64,000 bases of DNA. Origin: DAOUKH01 sp965219875. GTDB taxonomy: Bacteria > Chloroflexota > Dehalococcoidia > SHYB01. Below the pieces are notes generated by a model. The model had not been told where the DNA came from. It ran no database searches and worked only from the letters and a program-made list of their open reading frames with translations. Numbering within the stretch: the stretch's first letter is position 1; each line of letters begins with the position of its first letter. The stretch is taken from the NCBI GenBank assembly GCA_965219875.1, contig CBDCOW010000003.1, positions 1,397,579 to 1,461,578 of the forward strand, read 5' to 3'. A program made the position numbers and the translations under genes. This document shows positions 1 to 8,285 of this stretch, piece after piece.

Positions 1-810
1 GGCGCCGGTGTGCTCCGGCGAAAGCAGGAGCAGCAGGTCCTGGCGCTCCCCCACGCCCACCGCGGCGTCGAGCAGGCGCTCGAAGGCCCCGTCGGCCCCC
101 GGCACCGTCACGATCTCGATGAGGGCCCGCCCGCCGGCCGGGGCTGCCTCGGCATAGCCCACGATTTCGCCGCCGCTCTCGTAGACGAGCATGCGGCGCT
201 CAGGCGCCGGCGCCGAGCGTTCGTCGGCCCACTGGGCCAAGGTCAGGCCCTCGGCCTGCCGAGCACGCCCCAGGAACGCCCGCAGGTAGACGCGGAACAA
301 ATCATGCAGGTCCTCGGCGCGCGCCGGGCGCGCCGGGGCATGCCCGTTGGCGCTTACCGCCGACGGCCCCCTGGGCCGGTAGTACAGATCATCGGTCGAG
401 CACACGTGGAAGTTCGCCGCGCGCGCCTCCCCGTCCACCCGGCTGTCGACGGAGAGCCGCAGGAAGACGCGGTGCGCGCCGAGCCCGCCCGCCGCCGCCG
501 CGGCTTCCTCCAGCAAGTCGACGGCGTCCTCCTCACGGTTCCTCGCCACGTGGAGCCTGTCAACCTCCCAGCACGAGCCGCCCGCCCGCATCCGGATCCC
601 GACGACGCCGACCGGAACCCCGCGCCGCGACAGCACCCAGGCATGGCGCCGCCGCCGATGAGGCAGCCACTCCGCCGCCAGCGACCCCAGCGGCAGCAAG
701 AGCGCCGGCGGCCTTCCCAACGCCGCGCCGGAGCGGGCCTCGTTGGGCGCCGCGCGCAACTGCAGCGGGAGCAGCGCCAGGGCGTCGGTCGGGTTAGCGG
801 GCCGCAGCAT
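1..810 (-). CDS. GNAT-like hypothetical protein, 3' end cut off
   Basis: An open minus-strand frame runs from an ATG at 810 to the window edge without a stop, so at least 270 residues are present and the C-terminus is missing. The start overlaps the end of pdxT by 17 bases, as expected for a coupled downstream gene. The translation has an N-terminal part with a VGVVGIRM-type strand and a second part around residues 200-230 (MLVYESGGEIVGYAEA) that resembles the central strands of GNAT N-acetyltransferases, suggesting a tandem GNAT fold. Acceptor substrate unknown. The family call is an inference from these strand patterns only; the frame is supported by its length and by coupling to pdxT. Confidence 0.6.
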   Translation of the reverse strand, partial: MLRPANPTDALALLPLQLRAAPNEARSGAALGRPPALLLPLGSLAAEWLPHRRRRHAWVLSRRGVPVGVVGIRMRAGGSCWEVDRLHVARNREEDAVDLLEEAAAAAGGLGAHRVFLRLSVDSRVDGEARAANFHVCSTDDLYYRPRGPSAVSANGHAPARPARAEDLHDLFRVYLRAFLGRARQAEGLTLAQWADERSAPAPERRMLVYESGGEIVGYAEAAPAGGRALIEIVTVPGADGAFERLLDAAVGVGERQDLLLLLSPEHTGA

Positions 811-1402
811 GAGCTTCCTTCGTCATGTTCAGAAAATAGGCGTGGAACCGCCCGTCGGCGGTCAACTCGGGGTGGAACGCCGTGCCCAACACCGGGCCGC
901 GGCGCACCGCGACGGCGCTCCCGCCTCCCACCCCGTTGGCGGGCAGGCTCGCCAGCACCTCGACGCCGGGGCCGACCCCCACGATCTTAGGCGCGCGGAT
1001 GAAAACGGCGTGGAAGGCGCCGCCCCCGAGGGCCGGGACGTCGATGTCCGTCTCGAAGCTGTCCACCTGCCGTCCGTAGGCGTTGCGCTCGACTTCGACG
1101 TCGAGCATGCCGATGAGCGGCTGATCGCGTCCGACGACGCGTTCGGCGAGCGCGATGAGGCCAGCGCAGGTGCCCCAGACGGGGACGCCGGAGTCGGCGA
1201 GGCGCCGGACCGGGCCGGCGAGGCCGTAGAGACTGAGAAGGCGGTCGAACGTTGTCGTCTCGCCGCCGGGGATGATGAGCCCGTCGAGCCCGTCGAGGTC
1301 CTCGGGGAGACGCACGCGGCGGGGCTCGGCGCCCAGCTCTTCCAGCCGCGTTCCGTGTTCGGCGAAGTCTCCCTGCAGGGCGAGTACGCCGATGATGGTC
1401 AT
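794..1402 (-). CDS. pdxT: Pyridoxal 5'-phosphate synthase glutaminase subunit PdxT
   Basis: Glutaminase half of the DXP-independent vitamin B6 pathway; it hydrolyses glutamine and channels ammonia to PdxS. The 202-residue protein starts with the typical MTIIGVLALQGDF, has the class I glutamine-amidotransferase oxyanion motif IIPGGETTT, the nucleophile Cys in WGTCAGLI, and a C-terminal FHPELT segment carrying the His-Glu of the triad. The length is normal for the family. It lies 83 bases downstream of pdxS on the same strand, the usual partner order, and overlaps the next (cut) gene. Assignment is secure. Confidence 0.97.
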   Translation of the reverse strand: MTIIGVLALQGDFAEHGTRLEELGAEPRRVRLPEDLDGLDGLIIPGGETTTFDRLLSLYGLAGPVRRLADSGVPVWGTCAGLIALAERVVGRDQPLIGMLDVEVERNAYGRQVDSFETDIDVPALGGGAFHAVFIRAPKIVGVGPGVEVLASLPANGVGGGSAVAVRRGPVLGTAFHPELTADGRFHAYFLNMTKEAHAAAR

Positions 1403-1485
1403 TCCAGAGCTACCGCCCCCGGCGCCATAACCTTGCTCTTGCCGCCTGCGCCGCCGTCCACCGCCTCGATTCTCCCCGGAACGCG

Positions 1486-2367
1486 CTACCAGCCCCGCGC
1501 GGCGAGCATCTCTTCGGGCTTCATCGACCGGACGTCCATGCCGGACATCGCTTCGCCGAGGCCTATCGAGACCTTCGCCAGGATGTCGGGGTTGTCGTAG
1601 TGCGTCGTCGCCTCGACGATCGCCTTGGCCCTGCGCTCGGGGTCGTCCGCCTTGAAGATGCCCGAGCCGACGAATACGCCGTCCACGCCCAACTGCATCA
1701 TCAGCGCCGCGTCGGCGGGAGTCGCGATCCCGCCCGCCGCGAAGTTGACCACGGGCAGGCCGCCGGTGCGGTTGATCTCTTCCAGCACGTGGAGCGGCGC
1801 GCCAAGCTCCTTAGCCTCGGCCATGAGCTCGTCCTTGCCGAGCGAGCGCACCTTCTTGATCCCCTTGGTGACGGCGCGGATGTGGCGCACCGCCTCGACC
1901 ACGTTTCCGGTGCCCGCCTCGCCCTTGGTGCGGATCATGGCGGCGCCCTCGCCGATCCGGCGGACCGCCTCGCCCAGGTCGCGGCAGCCGCAGACGAAGG
2001 GGACTTTGAAGTCGTGCTTCCAGATGTGGTTCGCCTCGTCGGCGGGGGTCAGGACTTCGGACTCGTCGATATAGTCCACGCCGAGCGCTTCGAGAATCTG
2101 CGCTTCCACGAAGTGTCCGATGCGCGCCTTCGCCATCACGGGAATCGAGACGGCTTCCTGAATGCGCTCGATGACGGTGGGGTCGGCCATGCGCGCGACG
2201 CCGCCCGCGGCCCGAATGTCGGCCGGCACGCGCTCGAGCGCCATGACGGCGCACGCACCGGCGTCCTCCGCGATCTTCGCGTGCTCCGGCGTGACCACGT
2301 CCATGATCACGCCGCCCTTGAGCATTTGGGCGAGGCCGGCCTTCAGGGTAAACGTGCCTTGCTCCAT
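1486..2367 (-). CDS. pdxS: Pyridoxal 5'-phosphate synthase lyase subunit PdxS
   Basis: Makes PLP from ribose 5-phosphate, glyceraldehyde 3-phosphate and ammonia supplied by PdxT, forming a dodecameric cytosolic complex. The 293-residue product starts at the ATG at 2367, preceded by GGAAGG, and begins MEQGTFTLKAGLAQMLKGG as in the family; the frame stays open upstream but that extension is not conserved. Family motifs are present: the VMALERVPADIR segment, the catalytic-lysine segments VMAKARIGHFVE and IRTKGEAGTGN, and the phosphate-binding run VNFAAGGIATPADAALMMQLG. pdxT follows directly. Confidence 0.97.
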   Translation of the reverse strand: MEQGTFTLKAGLAQMLKGGVIMDVVTPEHAKIAEDAGACAVMALERVPADIRAAGGVARMADPTVIERIQEAVSIPVMAKARIGHFVEAQILEALGVDYIDESEVLTPADEANHIWKHDFKVPFVCGCRDLGEAVRRIGEGAAMIRTKGEAGTGNVVEAVRHIRAVTKGIKKVRSLGKDELMAEAKELGAPLHVLEEINRTGGLPVVNFAAGGIATPADAALMMQLGVDGVFVGSGIFKADDPERRAKAIVEATTHYDNPDILAKVSIGLGEAMSGMDVRSMKPEEMLAARGW

Positions 2368-2389
2368 GTCCTTCGGCCTTCCCTTGGTG

Positions 2390-2418
2390 GTAACGTTACG
2401 TCGCCGCTTGCTATTATA
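2390..2418 (-). promoter_or_regulatory. Probable pdxS promoter -10 box and palindrome
   Basis: On the minus strand a perfect TATAAT (2418 to 2413) lies 46 bases before the pdxS start, with TGCG just upstream resembling an extended -10. No good -35 box is visible. Between it and the ribosome-binding site is the 10-base perfect palindrome GTAACGTTAC (2390-2399), a possible operator in the 5' leader. Function inferred from position only. Confidence 0.4.
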
Positions 2419-2512
2419 CGCAATCGCAGCGAGGGCGGCCCGCGCCGACGCCAGCGCTCGCGACACCCCAATCTTGGCGGGCATGCTATCGGCGCGCGCG
2501 TAGAGGTTTTTC

Positions 2513-3928
2513 TTGGCGGACCCTCCCAACCCTAGGCCCGGAGACCAGGTAGTCCGGCGGGCGAGACCCCAGGCGGTCACCGTCGACTTGGCCGACGCCG
2601 AGCCGGAGCCGGTTCGCCTCACCTCGCCGCTCATTCTGGTCTACGCCTTCGCCGCGATCATCGTGGTGGGGTCGATCGCGCTCTTGCTCCCCTTCGCCAG
2701 CGAGGAGCCCGGCTGGACCCCCTTCATGACCGCCTTCTTCACCTCTACTTCGGCGGTGACCGTCACCGGCCTTGTCGTCGTGGAGACATCGGCGGCGTGG
2801 ACGCCGTTCGGCAAGGGGGTGATTCTAGCCCTCATCCAGATCGGCGGCCTGGGCATCATGACGTTGTCGGCGGGCCTCTTTCAGGTGCTCGGGCGGCGCC
2901 TGGGGCTCCGCGACCAAGTCACGCTGGCCGTCGAATCCACAGGCAAGGCTTCGGGCGCCGGGGCCCTCCAGCTAGCCAAACGCATCGCCGTCATGGTGTT
3001 CGTGGTTGAGCTGCTTGGCTTCATCGCCCTCAGCATCCGCTTCTCGTTCGACTATCCCCTGCCCGACGCGGTGTGGAACGCCTTCTTCCACGCCATCTCT
3101 GCCTTCAACAACGCCGGCTTCATCTTGCTCGGCGACGACTTGGGCGGCTTCCACACCGACGCGTCGTTCATGCTCGTCAGCGCCGTCCTCATCATCCTGG
3201 GCAGCATCAGCTTCGTGGTCATCTCCGACATGATGGACAACCGGCGGCGCCTGCGGCAGTTGACCTTGGACACCAAGCTCGTGCTCGCGACGACGTTTCT
3301 CCTATGGGTCGTCGGCATGGTCATAATCCTGGGAGCGGAGTACGCCAACGAGGCCACCCTCGGCCCGCTCGGCATCGGTGGCAAGCTCACCAACGCCTTC
3401 TTCGAATCGGTCAGCGGACGCACCGCGGGCATCTCGGCCTCGGTGAGCGACATGCACCACTACACTTGGCTGGTGTTGATGGCAATGATGTTCATTGGGG
3501 GAGCCTCCGGCTCGACCGCCGGCGGCATCAAGGTAAACACCCTCGGCGTGCTCCTCGTCTCCGCGCTCTCGACCGTGCGGGGACGGACTCGCACCGAGGT
3601 GTTCGACCGCCAGATACCGACCCGGCAAGTCGAGTATGCCGCCACCCTCGCGATGTTGGGGGTGGTGGTGGTGATGGCTCTGTGCTTCGTGTTGCTGGTG
3701 ATCGAAGACGCGAGCCCCATCGAGTTGATCTTTGAGACAATTTCCGCCTTCGGAACAAACGGGAACTCGACGGGAGTCACGCCGACCCTCTCGACGGGCG
3801 GGCAGTTGCTCATCATCTTTGCTATGTTCTTAGGCAGGGTCGGCCCGCTCACCATCGCGCTGATACTGGCGCAGCGGCGGCGGCCCGTAGTTCGGTACTT
3901 TGCTCAGGAGGGCGTGCGGATCGGCTAG
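2513..3928 (+). CDS. TrkH/KtrB-type potassium uptake membrane subunit
   Basis: Ion-conducting subunit of a Trk/Ktr potassium uptake system in the cytoplasmic membrane. The 471-residue protein has about ten hydrophobic segments arranged as four M1-P-M2 units. Degenerate selectivity-filter loops are visible: STSAVTVTGL near residue 82, SAFNNAGF near 201, SGRTAGISA near 303 and SAFGTNGNSTGVTP near 412. The TTG start at 2513 follows a GAGG box; MADPPNPRPG is a short soluble N-terminus. It is followed after 48 bases by a KtrA-like RCK gene, the usual cytosolic gating partner. The Ktr versus Trk subtype is not resolved. Confidence 0.93.
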   Translation: MADPPNPRPGDQVVRRARPQAVTVDLADAEPEPVRLTSPLILVYAFAAIIVVGSIALLLPFASEEPGWTPFMTAFFTSTSAVTVTGLVVVETSAAWTPFGKGVILALIQIGGLGIMTLSAGLFQVLGRRLGLRDQVTLAVESTGKASGAGALQLAKRIAVMVFVVELLGFIALSIRFSFDYPLPDAVWNAFFHAISAFNNAGFILLGDDLGGFHTDASFMLVSAVLIILGSISFVVISDMMDNRRRLRQLTLDTKLVLATTFLLWVVGMVIILGAEYANEATLGPLGIGGKLTNAFFESVSGRTAGISASVSDMHHYTWLVLMAMMFIGGASGSTAGGIKVNTLGVLLVSALSTVRGRTRTEVFDRQIPTRQVEYAATLAMLGVVVVMALCFVLLVIEDASPIELIFETISAFGTNGNSTGVTPTLSTGGQLLIIFAMFLGRVGPLTIALILAQRRRPVVRYFAQEGVRIG

Positions 3929-3976
3929 CCGGCCTGGATCCGCAGGGTCTAGCGCCGCACCGACGGGAGGAAGACT

Positions 3977-4648
3977 ATGAGACGACAAGTGCTGGTCGTA
4001 GGGATGGGCCGGTTCGGCAGCAGCGTCGCGACGACCCTGTTCAGGCGCGGCCACGACGTGCTTGCCATCGATCAGGACGAGCGCCGCGTGCAGGACATGT
4101 TGCCTCACGTCACCTACTGCGTCGCGGCGGACGCCACCAACGAGACCGCCCTGCGGGACATCGGCATCGAGAGCTTCGATCTTGCCGTCGTCGCCACCGG
4201 CGAAGAGGTCCATTCGAGCATCCTGTGCACCGTGCTGCTCAAGCGCCTCGGGCTCCCCCACGTGGTGGCCCGCGCCGAGAACGAGCTCCACGGTCTCACG
4301 CTGGAGAAGATCGGCGCCGATCAGGTCGTCTACCCCGAACGCGAGTCAGGAGAGCGCCTCGCCTACAACCTCGCCTACTCCGGCGTCCGCGACTATCTCC
4401 GGCTGCAGGAAGGCTACGGGGTGAGCAGGATCTATCCGCCGCGGGAGTTCCAGGGCAGGACGATCGACGAAGTCGATCTGGGCCCGCGCAGCGCCTCCGG
4501 CCTGACTGTCTTGGGCCTCGTGCGGGGCAAGGACATTATCCTGACCCCCGACAGGTTCGAGCGCATCCGGGACGGCGACGTGTTGGTCATCGCCGGGCTG
4601 GACGCCGGGCTGCAGGGCTTGGACGATGTCGACGAGCGCGCGACGTAG
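3977..4648 (+). CDS. TrkA/KtrA-type RCK potassium channel regulator
   Basis: Cytosolic gating ring subunit for the upstream TrkH/KtrB pore. The 223-residue protein has an RCK_N Rossmann domain (GMGRFGSSVATTL nucleotide loop near residue 10, acidic end of strand 2 in AIDQDE) and a C-terminal RCK_C domain from about residue 140 with GRTIDEVDLG and GDVLVIAG. This is the normal full-length KtrA architecture. The start is well supported by GGAGG six bases before the ATG. It is the closest RCK gene to the pore gene, so the most probable cognate partner. Confidence 0.92.
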   Translation: MRRQVLVVGMGRFGSSVATTLFRRGHDVLAIDQDERRVQDMLPHVTYCVAADATNETALRDIGIESFDLAVVATGEEVHSSILCTVLLKRLGLPHVVARAENELHGLTLEKIGADQVVYPERESGERLAYNLAYSGVRDYLRLQEGYGVSRIYPPREFQGRTIDEVDLGPRSASGLTVLGLVRGKDIILTPDRFERIRDGDVLVIAGLDAGLQGLDDVDERAT

Positions 4649-4653
4649 GGCGA

Positions 4654-4682
4654 TTGTTGCGCTGGCCTACTCGACATATAAT
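4654..4682 (+). promoter_or_regulatory. Sigma-70-like promoter before the Usp gene
   Basis: TTGTTG (4654-4659), a 17-base spacer and a perfect TATAAT (4677-4682). A transcript starting near 4689 would give a leader of about 33 bases before the universal stress protein gene at 4722. This suggests that Usp and the two following RCK genes can be transcribed separately from the TrkH-KtrA pair. Confidence 0.55.
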
Positions 4683-4721
4683 TGACCCGCCCGGCAGGTC
4701 ACGTCCAGCCGAAAGGACGCC

Positions 4722-5189
4722 ATGAACTCTCAGTTCAGTCTTCGCCGAGTGCTTGTTCCGGTGAGCGGCGGCGATTCCGACGAGCAAGCGGTACGCCTCG
4801 CCTGCTCCTTGGTGGATAAGAAGGGCACGGTCTACCTCTTCAACGTCCTTGAAGTGGCCAGAGACCTCCCCCTCGATGCCCCTCCCCGCGCCGACGTGGA
4901 ACGCAGCGACGCGCTGCTCGAGGGAATGGAGCGGGTTGTGCACAGCGAAAAACGCGCCGTGGAGACCGAGGCCGTACAGGCCCGCGAGGCGGGGCCGACG
5001 GTGGTGAACGAGGCGATCGAGCGCGGCGTCGACGCGATCGTCGTCGGCGTGGATTTCTCGAAAGCGCGCGGCGAGTTCGAGCTTGGCGCCACCGTCAACT
5101 ACGTGCTTCGGCGCGCCCATTGCCAGGTCTGGCTATCACGCGGGCCGGCGCCCGCAGAGCTCGCGAACGGGCGCACCCCCGCTTCCTGA
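4722..5189 (+). CDS. UspA-family universal stress protein
   Basis: A 155-residue single-domain Usp. It has the N-terminal RRVLVPVSGGDSDEQAVRLA strand-helix unit and the late VVGVDFSKARGEFELGATVNYVLRRAHCQV unit. The classical ATP-binding GxxGxxxxxxGS(T/V) loop is altered (DFSKARGEFELGATV), so ATP binding is uncertain. Usp proteins are cytosolic and often regulate or sense the energy state of transporters; lying between RCK genes, a role in controlling potassium uptake is plausible but inferred. AAGGA precedes the ATG. Confidence 0.85.
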   Translation: MNSQFSLRRVLVPVSGGDSDEQAVRLACSLVDKKGTVYLFNVLEVARDLPLDAPPRADVERSDALLEGMERVVHSEKRAVETEAVQAREAGPTVVNEAIERGVDAIVVGVDFSKARGEFELGATVNYVLRRAHCQVWLSRGPAPAELANGRTPAS

Positions 5190-5261
5190 ATCCATTGGGC
5201 GGCGGGAGCCCATGGACGTGCCCGGCCTCCGCGAGACCGAAATCTAGGCTAGGACGGAATA

Positions 5262-5699
5262 GTGCGAGTCGTCATCATGGGGTCGGGCCGCGTTGGAGCC
5301 CGGCTCGCTGCGACCATGGACGCCGAGGGGCACGACGTCACCGTCATCGACAAGGCCCAAGCGTCGCTGGCCCGGCTCCCCGCTTCCTTCTCCGGACACG
5401 TCGTCGTCGGTGACGCCACCGAAGAGGATGTCCAGAAGCAGGCCGGCGTCGGCGAGGCCGACGTTTTCGTCGCCGTGACCCAAGGCGACAATCGCAATAT
5501 CATGGCCGCGCAGATCGCGAAGGAACTTCTCGGCGTGCGCAAGGCGGTCTGCCGCATCTACGATCCCATCCGGCAGGTAATATTCGAAAAGTTGGGCCTA
5601 CACACCTTCAGTCCCACGATTATGTTGACCCGTCACATGCTCGATACCATCGAACGGGAGGACGAGGACGGCGCGGGCGAAGCGCCCGCCGGCCCCTAG
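5262..5699 (+). CDS. TrkA-N (RCK_N) domain protein, no RCK_C
   Basis: A 145-residue NAD(H)/nucleotide-binding protein with the Rossmann loop GSGRVGARLA at the N-terminus, the VIDKAQ strand-2 end, GDATEED, and AVTQGDNRNIMAAQIAK typical of RCK_N. It stops after about 140 residues, so the RCK_C ligand-binding domain is absent. The start is GTG at 5262. It is 22 bases upstream of another RCK gene and may form mixed rings with it or with the 3977 gene. The partner is inferred from gene order. Confidence 0.85.
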   Translation: MRVVIMGSGRVGARLAATMDAEGHDVTVIDKAQASLARLPASFSGHVVVGDATEEDVQKQAGVGEADVFVAVTQGDNRNIMAAQIAKELLGVRKAVCRIYDPIRQVIFEKLGLHTFSPTIMLTRHMLDTIEREDEDGAGEAPAGP

Positions 5700-5721
5700 C
5701 AGGCCGCCGGGCTGAAAGGCC

Positions 5722-6387
5722 ATGTACGTCATCATCGTAGGCGGAGGAAGAGTCGGCGCCATGACCGCCGCGGAGTTGCTTGCCCTGGGCCACGAGGTGG
5801 TCGTAATCGAGCGGGACGCCGAGCGGGCCGACCACGTCATCGACGAATTGGGCAGTTGCGTGGTGTGCGCCGACGGGTCCGAGGGCTCCGTGCTCGGCGA
5901 CCAGGGCGCCTCGCGCGCCGATCTGCTGATAGCGGTGACCAACGAGGACAAGCACAACCTCGTAGCCTGCCAGGTTGCCAAGCACCACTACGGAGTGGAC
6001 GAGGTCATCGCGCGCATCAACGAGCCTAGGAACGAGCCGCTCTTCGACCGGCTGGGCATTACCGCCGTCAGCACCGTCGAGGCCATGGTGAGCGGCCTGC
6101 TCCACGAGGCGCCGGTCCCATTCCCCCAACGGCTCATGACGTTCCGGCAGAGTAGGTCCAGGCTCATCAGCATCACGATCCCCGGGGCCGCGCCCACCAT
6201 CGGCAGACCGGTGCATGACATCGCGTTGCCCGAAGGCGCCGCCGTTGCCCTCATCGTGCGGAGCGACGGCACGCCGGAAGTCTCGTCGCCCGAGACCGTG
6301 CTACAGGCGGAAGACGAAGTGATCGCCCTCGCCCGTCCCGAACATGAGCACCGCCTGTTGGAAGCGCTCGCAGGCGCCGGCCCGTAG
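5722..6387 (+). CDS. TrkA-type RCK regulator, full length
   Basis: A 221-residue RCK_N plus RCK_C protein. The Rossmann loop is GGGRVGAMTAAELL, the acidic strand-2 end is VIERDAER, and the domain continues with CADGSEGSVL and AVTNEDKHNLVACQVAK. The C-terminal domain from about residue 145 contains IGRPVHDIALPEGAAVALIVR and AEDEVIALARPEHE. It is the third RCK protein in a cluster with one pore gene. AAAGG lies just before the ATG. pheA follows 19 bases after the stop, so read-through transcription into pheA is possible. Confidence 0.9.
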   Translation: MYVIIVGGGRVGAMTAAELLALGHEVVVIERDAERADHVIDELGSCVVCADGSEGSVLGDQGASRADLLIAVTNEDKHNLVACQVAKHHYGVDEVIARINEPRNEPLFDRLGITAVSTVEAMVSGLLHEAPVPFPQRLMTFRQSRSRLISITIPGAAPTIGRPVHDIALPEGAAVALIVRSDGTPEVSSPETVLQAEDEVIALARPEHEHRLLEALAGAGP

Positions 6388-6406
6388 AGCCGCGCGGGAG
6401 CATGTT

Positions 6407-7243
6407 ATGACGCGGCGCGTCACCTATCTCGGCCCTCCCGGGACCTACAGCGAGACCGCGGCGCTCGCTTACGATCCCGAAGCCGCGCTCATTCCCCACC
6501 CTTCCTTCACCGCCGCCGTGCGCCAAGTCGAGGGTGGCGGCGCCGACGTGGCGGTCGTCGCCATCGAGAATAGCCTCGAAGGGTCGGTTACCGAGACGCT
6601 CGACCTGCTGGTCCACGGGACGGAGCTGTCGATCACGGGGGAGATCGTGATCCCGATCGACCACTGTCTGCTCGCCAAGCCGGGGACCGCGCTCGGCGAC
6701 GTGGAGGTGGTCTTCTCGCACACCCAAGCTCTCGGCCAGTGCCGCGACTTCATCGAGCAGCGGCTCGGCGGGGCGGGCCAGACCGCGTCGCTGAGCACCG
6801 TCGCGGCCGTCATCGACATGCTGGCGTCGGAGCATGTCGGCGCCGCGATCTCGCCGCGCCGTGCCGCCTACTTCTACCCCGTCGAGATCATCGCTGAGGC
6901 CATCCAGGACCGCGCCGAGAACGCCACCCGCTTCGTGGCGCTGGCCGGAGAGGACCACGCACCGACGGGAAACGACAGGACATCCATCGCGTTCACCTTC
7001 TCCGACGAGGACAAGCCCGGGCAGGTCTTTCGCGCACTCGGCGAGTTCGCTAAGCGGGGGATCAACCTGAGCAAGATCGAGTCGCGGCCCTCGAAGGAGA
7101 GCCTGGGACGCTACGTCTTCCTCGTCGACCTCGACGGCCATCGAAGCGACCCCGCGGTCGCCGACGCGCTCGACGCCGTCCACGCCGAGGCGAGCTCTCT
7201 CCACGTCTTTGGGTCGTATCCCAAGGCGCACACGCCCGGCTAG
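6407..7243 (+). CDS. pheA: Prephenate dehydratase PheA
   Basis: Converts prephenate to phenylpyruvate in phenylalanine biosynthesis. The 278-residue monofunctional enzyme starts MTRRVTYLGPPGTYSETAA, carries the periplasmic-binding-protein-like catalytic domain with AIENSLEGSVTETLD and SHTQALGQC, and the TRF motif of the active site (NATRFVALAG). An ACT domain follows from about residue 190 (TFSDEDKPGQVFRALGEFAKRGINLSKIESRPSKE, here described by its ends GQVFRALGEF and NLSKIESRP), which mediates feedback inhibition by Phe in the family. Its stop overlaps the convergent oxidoreductase gene by four bases. Confidence 0.95.
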   Translation: MTRRVTYLGPPGTYSETAALAYDPEAALIPHPSFTAAVRQVEGGGADVAVVAIENSLEGSVTETLDLLVHGTELSITGEIVIPIDHCLLAKPGTALGDVEVVFSHTQALGQCRDFIEQRLGGAGQTASLSTVAAVIDMLASEHVGAAISPRRAAYFYPVEIIAEAIQDRAENATRFVALAGEDHAPTGNDRTSIAFTFSDEDKPGQVFRALGEFAKRGINLSKIESRPSKESLGRYVFLVDLDGHRSDPAVADALDAVHAEASSLHVFGSYPKAHTPG

Positions 7244-8247
7244 CGAAGCTGGGGCATGACCTTCTCGGCGAAGGTGCGCGCCTGCCGCAGGTTCATCTCG
7301 GCGTCGACTGAGAAGAAGCCGACCACGACCTCGTCCACGCCGGCTTGGCCGTAGCGGCGCAGGCGGTCGGCCAACTCGTCCGCGGAGTAGTTGCGGGGAA
7401 AGTCGTAGGAGGCCCCCATGCGCTCCTCCGACCACTGCGCCCGGACACGTTCGTCGGGCTCCTCCAACCGTCCAGTGTGGATGTAGATCACCTCGAACGG
7501 CTCGGCGCGCCCGACGCGCCGCGCCTCTTCGCGGGCAAAGTCTACTCCCGCCTTGAACTGCTCCGGCTCCATTGGCGCGGGCGACGCGAGCCAGCCGTCG
7601 CAGAGCCGCACGGCCCGCCGGATGGCCGCCTTGGCCATGCCTCCGTAGTAGATCGGGGGCGGCTGCTGCACCGTCCGGCCCAGCGTCAGCGCCTCGTCGA
7701 AATCGAAGTAGCGTCCGTGGAACGAGGCTGTGCCGCCCGCCCAGACCGCCCGCATTACCTGGATGTACTCCTCCGTCATCGCGGCGCGTTCGTCGTAGGG
7801 CACGCCCAGAGCCTCCGACTCGGCGCGCACGTGCCCCGCCCCGACGCCGAGGGAGATGCGGCCTCCGGAGAGCACGTCGATGGTCTGCACCGCCCGCGCC
7901 TGCACGATGGGGTTCCGGTAGGGCAGCACCACCACGCTCGACCCGATGCGGACGCGCTCGGTGACGCCCGCCAGGTAGGCCATCACGCTGTAGCCTTCCA
8001 GGAACCAGTTATTGCTGCCGTAGTACTGCTCCGGCGTCACCCGCTGGGTGTCGGCGGGCCGTCCCGTCATCCACTGATAGCGGGACCGCTCGAAACCGAC
8101 CTCGTCGATGGCCCCCACCGGTGCGAGGAGGTGGTCGGCGGTCCACACCGAGTCGAACCCCGAGCGGTCCGCCTCCCGCGCGACCGCCGTGATCGCCTCG
8201 CGGTCGCCCCAAGGCTGTGAGCTGGGGATACTCAGTCCGATGCGCAT
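7240..8247 (-). CDS. LLM-class flavin-dependent oxidoreductase
   Basis: A luciferase-like TIM-barrel enzyme of 335 residues, expected to use FMNH2 or F420; the substrate is unknown. Family features are MRIGLSIPSSQPWGD at the start, VWTADHLLAP, RVRIGSSVVVLPYRNP, the conserved DVLSGGRISLGVGAGH block, and PPIYYGGMAKAAIRRA near residue 200. It is the first of four such paralogs in this window. It ends tail to tail with pheA. The ATG start follows a GAGG box (complement of cacctc at about 8250). Confidence 0.88.
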   Translation of the reverse strand: MRIGLSIPSSQPWGDREAITAVAREADRSGFDSVWTADHLLAPVGAIDEVGFERSRYQWMTGRPADTQRVTPEQYYGSNNWFLEGYSVMAYLAGVTERVRIGSSVVVLPYRNPIVQARAVQTIDVLSGGRISLGVGAGHVRAESEALGVPYDERAAMTEEYIQVMRAVWAGGTASFHGRYFDFDEALTLGRTVQQPPPIYYGGMAKAAIRRAVRLCDGWLASPAPMEPEQFKAGVDFAREEARRVGRAEPFEVIYIHTGRLEEPDERVRAQWSEERMGASYDFPRNYSADELADRLRRYGQAGVDEVVVGFFSVDAEMNLRQARTFAEKVMPQLR

Positions 8248-8285
8248 GTGTTCACCTCGTTGGAGACTTTGCGTAGCTCCGCCGG

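Noticed and set aside
10..990. A 326-codon plus-strand frame at the window start
   Set aside because: It lies opposite the GNAT-like frame and pdxT and has an Arg/Pro-rich composition without motifs.
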